Below, piece after piece: positions 57,948 through 64,000 of a stretch of DNA of 64,000 bases. The stretch is taken from the NCBI RefSeq assembly GCF_029962485.1, contig NZ_CP073638.1, positions 1,674,001 to 1,738,000 on the forward strand. Reading direction: 5' to 3'. The DNA is from Burkholderia cepacia. Lineage in GTDB: Bacteria > Pseudomonadota > Gammaproteobacteria > Burkholderiales > Burkholderiaceae. Each line of letters starts with the position of its first letter. Position 1 is the first letter of the stretch. Both the position numbers and the translations under genes were made by a program. Under the pieces are notes generated by a model. That model saw only the letters and a program-made list of their open reading frames with translations. It had not been told where the DNA came from and searched no databases.

Positions 57948-58916
57948 ATGGACATCGCCCTTTCCCGCCATGCGCCGAACCGGCTCGGCACGCTGCAGGC
58001 GCCCGACGAAGTCGAGCGCGCGGTCGCGCACCGGCTCGGGCCGCACCGGATGGCCGCGTACGGCCGCGATCCGTTTCATGCGGAGCTGTATGAAGTGCCG
58101 CTGCATCACGGCGCACTGCTCGAACTCTGCTACGGCCGCGAAACGCGTATCGATTTCGGCGACGACGCCGATCACTTCCTGTTCAGGCTCACGCTCGCCG
58201 GCACGTGCGAGCTGCAGGCCGGCAGCATCGCCGCACGCGCGGGGCCCGGCGAGCTGACAGTGTCGTCGCCCGCGCTCGCCAGCCGCCTGCGCACGAGCCC
58301 CGATTGCCGCAACCTCGTGCTGCGCCTCGAACGCGGCGCACTCGAACGCAAGCTGCAGGACCTGCTGCAGGCAACGCTCACACGGCCGCTGCAATTCGAA
58401 CTCGCAAGCGGCGGCACGGGCGCCGCGCTCGTACTGCCGACCTTCGAATACCTGTGCCGGCTCGGCGTGCAGCCGGGCATCGGCACCGCGTCGCCCGTGT
58501 TCGGCGCGGACCTCACCGCGTGGCTGATGTCGCTGCTGCTCACGCACCTGCCGCACTCGTACAGCGACACGCTCGCGCGCGGCACGCCGCCGTTGCCGGC
58601 GCATGTGCGCCGCGCATGCAACCACGTCGACGCGCATCTCGGCGAATCGCTCTCGCTGGCCGCCCTGGCGGCCGTCGCGGGTGTCGCCCCGCGCACGCTG
58701 CAGCACGCGTTCCGCACGTTCCTGCACACCACGCCGGCCGCGTACGTTCGCGAGCGCCGGCTTGCGGCCGTGCACGCGGCGCTGCAACGTGGCGACGCAC
58801 GCAGCGTGACCGACGTGTTGATCGCGCACGGCATCCATGGCTTCGGCCATTTCGCGAAGGCGTATGCGCGGCGTTACGGCCACGCGCCTTCCGTCACCGC
58901 GAGGCAACCACGATGA
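57948..58916 (+). CDS. AraC-family transcriptional regulator
   Basis: The 322-residue product starts at ATG 57948 behind GAGG. The N-terminal cupin-like domain (about 40-190) has HAELYEVPLHHGALLELCYG and FLFRLTLAGTCELQAGSIAA, typical of the AraC binding-domain-2 group. The C-terminal helix-turn-helix pair (about 215-315) has ACNHVDAHLGESLSLAALAA, APRTLQHAFRTFLHTTPAAY and DVLIAHGIHGFGHFAKAYAR. It is divergent from the octopine/hydroxyacyl dehydrogenase pair and probably activates it. Its stop overlaps the start of a LysR gene (ATGA), an unusual regulator-regulator coupling. Confidence 0.9.
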   Translation: MDIALSRHAPNRLGTLQAPDEVERAVAHRLGPHRMAAYGRDPFHAELYEVPLHHGALLELCYGRETRIDFGDDADHFLFRLTLAGTCELQAGSIAARAGPGELTVSSPALASRLRTSPDCRNLVLRLERGALERKLQDLLQATLTRPLQFELASGGTGAALVLPTFEYLCRLGVQPGIGTASPVFGADLTAWLMSLLLTHLPHSYSDTLARGTPPLPAHVRRACNHVDAHLGESLSLAALAAVAGVAPRTLQHAFRTFLHTTPAAYVRERRLAAVHAALQRGDARSVTDVLIAHGIHGFGHFAKAYARRYGHAPSVTARQPR

Positions 58917-59950
58917 CGCACCCCGCTCCCGGCCGCCCGGCGACGCCGGCCCGCCCCGACCCTTCCGCTCACGATGCCGACTCGCTCGACGGCCTGCGCG
59001 TGCAGGATCTCGATCTCAACTTGCTGAAGACGTTTCGCGCGGTCTACGAGGAGCGGCACGTCGGCCGCGCGGCGCTGCGGCTCGGCGTCACACAGCCGTC
59101 GGTCAGCTATGCGCTCGGCCGGTTGCGGCTGATGTTCCGCGACGCGCTGTTCGTGCGTACCGGCACCGGCGTCGAGCCGACGCCGCGCGCACAGCGGCTC
59201 GCGATCTCGGTCGACAAGGCGCTCGCGATCCTGCAGGACGTGCTCGACGAAGGGTCGCGCTTCACGCCCGACAGCACGCAGCGCGTGTTCCGCCTGCACA
59301 TGAGCGATTTCGCGGCGAGCGCATTCCTGCCGACGCTGCTCGCCGCGTTCGACCGGCGCGCGCCGGGTGCGGTGATCGAGACGTTGCACGTCGACGAATG
59401 CCAACTCAACGTCGCGCTCGAATCGGGGCGCATCGATTTCGCGCTCGGGCATTTCGCCGATGCGTCGAGCCACTTCCAGCGCACCGCGCTGCTGCACGAG
59501 CGCTGCGTGCTGCTGATGCCGCGCCGCACCGCGCAGCGCGTCGGGTTGCCCGACGATTTCGTGCTCGACGGTACGGCGCCCGACGCGCTGCGCTTCGTCG
59601 CGGTCACGTCGCATCCGCAGTCGATGCAACTGCTCGAGCGGCACGCGCTGATGCCGCGCGTGCGCGCGGCACTGCCCGATTTCATGGTGGTGCCCGCGCT
59701 GCTGCAGGACGGCGACTACGCGCTGATCCTGCCGGAGACGATCGCGATCACGTTCGCCGCGCGACAGCCGTGCGTGCTGTACGAGATTGCGGGCGCCGGC
59801 GAATGGGCCGTCAATGCATACTGGCACCGGCGCTTCGACGCGGACCCTGGCCATCGCTGGCTGCGCGCGTTGCTGCTCGAACTGTTCAATATCGGGCAGC
59901 AGGCGCCGTTCGACACATGGCTCGCGCCGCAGCCGCCCGCCTGCGCGTAG
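58913..59950 (+). CDS. NahR/NodD-type LysR regulator
   Basis: The 345-residue product starts at ATG 58913, overlapping the AraC stop by four bases. The helix-turn-helix is shifted by an N-terminal extension (about 30 residues) and reads LNLLKTFRAVYEERHVGRAA, LRLGVTQPSVSYALGRLRLM and FRDALFVRTGTGVEPTPRAQ, the NahR/NodD-like wording. The effector domain has FRLHMSDFAASAFLPTLLAA. Regulators of this branch control aromatic or organic-acid catabolism. It is convergent with a porin gene; a perfect T-N11-A box at 61256-61270 in the porin/MFS spacer suggests its target is the porin/MFS/reductase block. Confidence 0.9.
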   Translation: MTHPAPGRPATPARPDPSAHDADSLDGLRVQDLDLNLLKTFRAVYEERHVGRAALRLGVTQPSVSYALGRLRLMFRDALFVRTGTGVEPTPRAQRLAISVDKALAILQDVLDEGSRFTPDSTQRVFRLHMSDFAASAFLPTLLAAFDRRAPGAVIETLHVDECQLNVALESGRIDFALGHFADASSHFQRTALLHERCVLLMPRRTAQRVGLPDDFVLDGTAPDALRFVAVTSHPQSMQLLERHALMPRVRAALPDFMVVPALLQDGDYALILPETIAITFAARQPCVLYEIAGAGEWAVNAYWHRRFDADPGHRWLRALLLELFNIGQQAPFDTWLAPQPPACA

Positions 59951-59994
59951 CGGCGCACGCGGGCCCGCGCACGGACGCGTGCCCGCCGGCACGC

Positions 59995-61113
59995 TCAGAA
60001 CGACGTGAGGATGCCCGCGACGATCGAGCTCGCGGTCGCGCCCGGCTTCGCGACCGCGACGCCGCCGCCCGCCGCGCCGTTGACGACGAAGCGCGCATGC
60101 GCGCCATTGCGCACCATCGCGGCGCCCGTGTACAGCACCGTGCGCTTCGACAGCGGATAGTCGAAGCGGATGCCGTACGAATCCGCGTTGCCTTCGCTGT
60201 CAGCGACCTTCCGGTAATGGCCGACGCTCAACAGCAGCGACGCGCGCCCGATCGGCACCGTCGCGCTCAGTTCCATGATGTCGCTGTGCGGATACGCGCT
60301 CTGGCTGTCGATCGCGGTCGCGACGTCGGGGCCGCCGCGATGGCGCATGTACAGCGCGGCGACCTTCACGACGTTGAAGTCGTACGAAACCGCGCCGAGC
60401 GTGTAGTTGCCGTTCGCGGCCGGGCTCGTGTCGCCGAGCGTGGCCGCCGCTACCGGGCTGAACTTCTGCTGCATGTAGTCGACGTCGACCGACAGGCCGC
60501 CGTGCACGTAGTTGACGCCCGCGCCGTACGTATCGCCGAGCGTCGCCGGCTGCCCGGCCGCACCGTTGGTGCCGCGCGCGGCCATCGCGCGCAGCAGGAA
60601 GCCCGCGTAGCGCGGCGACGTGTAGCGCATCGAATTGCGCACGCGCAGGAACGCGGGCCCGACGAAGTTGTTGGTCGCGTTGCCCCATGCGAGCCCCGCG
60701 CCGAGGCCGGGCAGGCTGTACGTGACGAGCGTCGTATGCAGGATCGTGTAAAGCTCGCCGAACTGCACGCCGCCGAACGGCCCCGTGATGCCGACCCACG
60801 CTTCGCGGCCGAACAGCGCGCTGCTGTTCGACAGCGCACCGCTGCCCGCGTTGAAGCCGTCCTCAAGCTTGAAGATCGTCGCGTAGCCGCCGCCGAGATC
60901 CTCTACGCCCTTCAGCCCCCATTGCGACGCCCACAGGTTGCCGCTGCCCATGCGCGTCACGTGGTTCGGCCCGGCGTTCGCGTATTCGATCGCGGTGTCG
61001 ATGCGCCCATAGAGCGTCACGCTCGATTGCGCGGCGGCCGGCAGCGCAATGCAGGCGAGCAGCGCGGCAAGCGGTACGGCAAGCCGGTCGGCCCGCCCGT
61101 TCGGTTGGTTCAT
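59995..61113 (-). CDS. trimeric outer-membrane porin
   Basis: The 372-residue product has a signal peptide (RLAVPLAALLACIALPAAA; cleaved before QSSVTLYGRIDTAIEYANAG). GLKGVEDLGGGYATIFKLED, LFGREAWVGITGPFGGVQFG and DYPLSKRTVLYTGAAMV are porin family hallmarks, and it ends ILTSF with the C-terminal phenylalanine. It is divergent from an MFS permease across a 410-base spacer with a perfect LysR box, so both are likely induced together for uptake of one compound. Confidence 0.9.
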   Translation of the reverse strand: MNQPNGRADRLAVPLAALLACIALPAAAQSSVTLYGRIDTAIEYANAGPNHVTRMGSGNLWASQWGLKGVEDLGGGYATIFKLEDGFNAGSGALSNSSALFGREAWVGITGPFGGVQFGELYTILHTTLVTYSLPGLGAGLAWGNATNNFVGPAFLRVRNSMRYTSPRYAGFLLRAMAARGTNGAAGQPATLGDTYGAGVNYVHGGLSVDVDYMQQKFSPVAAATLGDTSPAANGNYTLGAVSYDFNVVKVAALYMRHRGGPDVATAIDSQSAYPHSDIMELSATVPIGRASLLLSVGHYRKVADSEGNADSYGIRFDYPLSKRTVLYTGAAMVRNGAHARFVVNGAAGGGVAVAKPGATASSIVAGILTSF

Positions 61114-61523
61114 CTTCGTCGTCCCGTAGAAATGCCGGCGCCGGTCGGCGTCGCGCCGCGTGGTGTGATGCGCGTTCGCCGCAAGCGGCCAACGCTGCCG
61201 ATCAAAAACGGGCCGAGTCTAGGAACGACAATTTCGGACGTCGACGCAATGCGCTCTATAACGCTTATAGATGCGCCGCATGATGGGCGCGCGCCCCGCC
61301 GCACGCGCGCTGCGCGGCCGCCCGTGCGCACGGCCTCGGTGTTTTCTTTATCCGGGTCGGTAAATGTCCGTGTGGCGCCGCTGTCACTCCGGCTATGGCG
61401 GCCGAATTTGGCCGACTACGCTGCGTCTCCGATCGTGTCACCCGCACGCTTTCGCGCCGCGACGGCGCCCGGCCCGCAAGGCCGCTGCCGCGCTTTTCCA
61501 CCGCCCGCTCCTGGAGAATCCGC
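61114..61523. other. 410-base divergent spacer between porin and MFS genes
   Basis: No gene is supported. It should hold promoters for both flanking genes. The clearest element is the perfect inverted repeat at 61255-61271. It lies about 140 bases upstream of the porin start and 250 bases upstream of the MFS start. The MFS ribosome site (TGGAG) is at its right end. Confidence 0.5.
61255..61271. promoter_or_regulatory. perfect LysR box TCTATAA-CGC-TTATAGA
   Basis: Two perfect 7-base arms with a 3-base spacer give a 17-base AT-rich palindrome, and its core CTATAACGCTTATAG fits the T-N11-A consensus of LysR regulators (T at 61257, A at 61269). It lies between divergent porin and MFS genes and near a NahR-type LysR gene. 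Very probably an operator. Confidence 0.65.
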
Positions 61524-62921
61524 ATGTCCGCATCCACGGCCCGCGCTGCCGACGGCAAGCGCTATACGTACGAATGGTATGTCGTCGTCATCTGCATGCT
61601 CGCGTACGTCTTTTCGTTCGTCGACCGCCAGGTCCTCGTGCTGATGATCGAGCCGATCAAGCGCGACCTGCACCTGTCCGACACGCAGTTCAGCCTGCTC
61701 AACGGCTTCGCGTTCTCGCTGTTCTACGCGGTGATGGGGCTGCCGGTCGCGTATCTCGCCGACCGCTATGCGCGCCCGCGCATCATCTCGATCGGCATCG
61801 CGCTGTGGAGCGTCGCGACGGCCGCATGCGGGCTCAGCCAGCATTTCGTGCAGATGTTCATCGCGCGGATGGGCGTGGGCGTCGGCGAAGCCGCGCTGTC
61901 GCCCGGCGCGTATTCGATGCTCGCCGACTACTTCCCGAAGGAGAAGCTCGGGCGCGCGATCGCCGTGTATTCGCTCGGCTCGTTCATCGGCGGCGGCGTC
62001 GCCTTCCTGATCGGCGGCTACGTGATCGCGCTGCTCAAGCATGCGAGCGCGTTCACTCTGCCGGTCGTCGGGCAGGTGCATGCGTGGCAGGTTACGTTCC
62101 TGATCGTCGGGCTGCCGGGGATTCTCGTTGCACTGCTGTTCGCCGCGACCGTGCGCGACCCGCAGCGCAAGGGGCTCGCACAGGATCGCTCGGGCGCCGT
62201 GCGGCGCGTGTCGATGCGCGATTCGCTGCGCTTCGTCGGCACGCATCGCGCGACCTTCTCGTGCCACTACCTCGGCTTCTCGTTCTACGCGATGACGCTG
62301 TACTGCCTGCTGAGCTGGACGCCCGCGTTCTATATCCGACGCTTCGGGATGACGGCCGTCGAAGCCGGCTACACGCTCGGCATCGTGCTGCTGGTCGCGA
62401 ATACGGCCGGCGTGTTCTGCGGCGGCTGGCTCAACGACTGGCTGCTGCGACGCGGCCGTGCCGATGCACCGATGCGCGCCGGCGCGATCGGCGCCGCCTG
62501 CATGGTGATTCCCGCGACGCTGTTCACGCAGCTCGACTCGCTGCCCGCGTCGCTCGCGATGCTCGTGGTCGCGATGTTCTTCGCGTCGTTCCCGATGCCG
62601 ACGTCGACCGCCGCGATGCAGACGCTCGCGCCGAACCAGATGCGCGCGCAGATCTCCGCGCTGTTCCTGCTCGTGTCGAACCTGATCGCGCTCGGGATCG
62701 GCACGACCGTCGTCGCACTGTTCACCGACCGCGTATTCGGCGCACCGGCCGCGGTCGGCCATTCGATGTCGATCGTCAACGTCGCGGCAGCCACGCTCGC
62801 CGCGCTGCTGCTCGCCGCCGGCTGCCGGCACTACCGCCGCAGCCTCGATCGCGAACGCGGTCACGCATCGGCAGCGGCACCGCTGGCAGCCGATGCGGGC
62901 GACGCGATCGCCGCGCGCTGA
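61524..62921 (+). CDS. MFS transporter
   Basis: The 465-residue protein starts at ATG 61524 behind TGGAG; upstream in-frame extension is Arg-rich and rejected. It has twelve predicted helices. VVICMLAYVFSFVDRQVLVL opens helix 1, FARMGVGVGEAALSPGAYSM-like motif follows at helix 4, and YFPKEKLGRAIAVYSLGSFI is typical of the spinster-like/aromatic-acid branch. LSWTPAFYIRRFGMTAVEAG starts the second half. It would import an organic acid with protons. It is in the same direction as, and 151 bases upstream of, a Rieske-type oxygenase reductase gene, so the imported compound may be its substrate. Confidence 0.88.
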   Translation: MSASTARAADGKRYTYEWYVVVICMLAYVFSFVDRQVLVLMIEPIKRDLHLSDTQFSLLNGFAFSLFYAVMGLPVAYLADRYARPRIISIGIALWSVATAACGLSQHFVQMFIARMGVGVGEAALSPGAYSMLADYFPKEKLGRAIAVYSLGSFIGGGVAFLIGGYVIALLKHASAFTLPVVGQVHAWQVTFLIVGLPGILVALLFAATVRDPQRKGLAQDRSGAVRRVSMRDSLRFVGTHRATFSCHYLGFSFYAMTLYCLLSWTPAFYIRRFGMTAVEAGYTLGIVLLVANTAGVFCGGWLNDWLLRRGRADAPMRAGAIGAACMVIPATLFTQLDSLPASLAMLVVAMFFASFPMPTSTAAMQTLAPNQMRAQISALFLLVSNLIALGIGTTVVALFTDRVFGAPAAVGHSMSIVNVAAATLAALLLAAGCRHYRRSLDRERGHASAAAPLAADAGDAIAAR

Positions 62922-63072
62922 GCACACTTGCGCCATCCGACTACTATCCATCCCACTGATTCCGGCATCGCTTTTTAATCGATTTGATTTATGCGATGCC
63001 CATCCCTATTCTCGATCGCATGACGGCGCGGTGTCTGCCGCGCCGCTTTCCTCGTACCCCACGGAATTTCCC

Positions 63073-64000
63073 ATGCAAGCGAACCGCCACCAGGTCCGGA
63101 TCGACGCGCTGATCGACGCGGCGCAGGACATCCGCTGTTTCCGGGTTTCGCGCGTCGACGGCCAGCCGTTCGATGCGTACGAACCGGGCGCCCATATCGA
63201 CGTCACCGCCCCGTCCGGCATCACGCGCCAATACTCGCTGTGCGGCAACCCCGACGAACGTGGCAGCTACCTGTTCGCGGTGAAGAAGGAAGCGCAGTCG
63301 CGCGGCGGCTCGCGTTCGCTGCACGACGACGTGGCCGTCGGCGCCGAGCTGTCGATCGGCACGCCGCGCAACCTGTTTCGTCTGACGGATGACGCGAGCG
63401 AGCACGTGCTGATCGCGGCCGGCATCGGCATCACGCCGCTGCTGTCGATGGCGTACGCGCTGCACAAGCGCGGCGCGCGCTACCGACTGCACTACTTCGC
63501 ACGCAGCCGCGAGCATGCGGCCTTTGTCGATGAACTGTCGGCCGAGCCGTTCGCGTCGCGCGTGACGTTCCACTACGGCGTCGAGCCCGATGGGCTCGCG
63601 GTTGAACTCGACCGCTGCGTCGCGTCGGTCGATGCGCACGCGCATGTTTATACGTGCGGCCCGGGACCGTTCATGGATGCGGTCGTCGCGGCGGCCGCGA
63701 CGCGCGTGCCCGAAGACTCGATCCATCTCGAACGTTTCGCTGCGGAACCCGCCGCCGCCGATGCGGGCCAGGCCGAAGCCGGCGCCGGCCCGGCCGACGG
63801 CTTCGAAGTCCGGCTGCAGCGCAGCGGGCAATCGGTCCGCGTGACGCCCGACACGTCGATCGTCGACGCGCTCGCGCGGATCGGCATCGAAGTCGATACG
63901 TCATGCGGCGAAGGCGTGTGCGGCACCTGCATGGTGCCCGTCATCGACGGCGAACCCGATCATCGCGACCATTGCCTCAGCAAGGCCGAACGCGCGAGCA
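63073..64000 (+). CDS. PDR/VanB-family ferredoxin reductase (partial, C-terminus beyond window)
   Basis: About 309 residues are visible from ATG 63073. The FMN/FAD domain has RQYSLCGNP (RxYS motif) and GGSRSLHDDV. The NAD domain has LIAAGIGITPLLSMAYAL and VYTCGPGPFMDAV. The C-terminal plant-type 2Fe-2S domain has SCGEGVCGTC with CxxxxCxxC and a later cysteine in DHRDHC. This is the class IA reductase of two-component Rieske oxygenases (vanillate demethylase VanB, phthalate dioxygenase reductase, carnitine oxygenase CntB). The frame runs off the right edge; the oxygenase gene may lie beyond. Confidence 0.9.
   Translation, partial: MQANRHQVRIDALIDAAQDIRCFRVSRVDGQPFDAYEPGAHIDVTAPSGITRQYSLCGNPDERGSYLFAVKKEAQSRGGSRSLHDDVAVGAELSIGTPRNLFRLTDDASEHVLIAAGIGITPLLSMAYALHKRGARYRLHYFARSREHAAFVDELSAEPFASRVTFHYGVEPDGLAVELDRCVASVDAHAHVYTCGPGPFMDAVVAAAATRVPEDSIHLERFAAEPAAADAGQAEAGAGPADGFEVRLQRSGQSVRVTPDTSIVDALARIGIEVDTSCGEGVCGTCMVPVIDGEPDHRDHCLSKAERAS

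Overview
The window is about 67% GC, almost fully coding, and carries DUF4148, DUF802, DUF2894 and DUF3348 proteins, OpcP-type porins and a large share of LysR, AraC, TetR and XRE regulators. This points to a beta-proteobacterium of the genus Burkholderia, most likely the B. cepacia complex. The dense mix of transporters, catabolic enzymes and regulators, with no rRNA, tRNA or ribosomal genes, fits a secondary chromosome (inference). I see no insertion sequence, integrase, prophage or CRISPR array. 64 protein genes are called; the two at the window edges are partial.

Layout. 1-2.3 kb: a flavin-binding PNPOx-like protein, a glutathione transferase and a divergent LysR regulator. 2.3-2.9 kb: a ParE/Phd-type toxin-antitoxin pair. 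3.0-7.3 kb: a divergent TetR regulator and an SDR / EthA-like Baeyer-Villiger monooxygenase / alpha-beta hydrolase operon, recalling the mycobacterial ethA-ethR and mymA arrangements; then a carboxymuconolactone decarboxylase homologue. 8-10.3 kb: a lipoprotein with 79 tandem Thr-Ser-Gly repeats. 10.4-14.7 kb: an isoprenylcysteine methyltransferase-like membrane protein, a 28-residue membrane peptide, a GNAT-like protein, an FMN reductase, a DUF4148 protein and a DM13 protein.

14.8-19.9 kb is the most interesting block. Four tightly packed minus-strand genes encode DUF3348, a 1015-residue DUF802 protein, a MotB/OmpA-like protein and DUF2894. The DUF802 protein has a MotA/ExbB/ZorA-like membrane core and a very long tail with five near-identical 80-residue repeats. 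Its partner has a MotB-type transmembrane aspartate. Together they look like an ion-driven stator motor of the MotAB/ZorAB kind with two uncharacterised accessory proteins.

20-29.9 kb: LysE exporter, GNAT, a secreted protein, a MerA/Lpd-type flavoprotein, LysR plus quinone oxidoreductase, an epimerase with a divergent MmyB-like regulator, a CynX-type permease and an orphan amino-acid binding protein. 30-40 kb has several small redox and stress genes, including three separate DJ-1/PfpI-fold proteins, a LysR-controlled tautomerase/metallo-beta-lactamase operon, an AraC/SDR pair and GNAT, SnoaL-like and SDR proteins.

40-64 kb is catabolic. One unit joins an amidohydrolase, a sodium:solute symporter with its DUF3311 partner and a porin. 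A NylB-like serine hydrolase and a BON lipoprotein follow. A second unit is porin, MFS permease, CaiB/AMACR-type CoA transferase or racemase, acyl-CoA dehydrogenase and acyl-CoA ligase, with a divergent LysR. A third holds an MHS permease, 3-hydroxyacyl-CoA dehydrogenase, octopine-type dehydrogenase, a translationally coupled AraC-LysR pair, a porin, an MFS permease and a partial Rieske-oxygenase-type reductase. Together they suggest import, CoA activation and oxidation of organic acids; the substrates cannot be read from sequence. Several divergent spacers hold clear inverted repeats that are good operator candidates.
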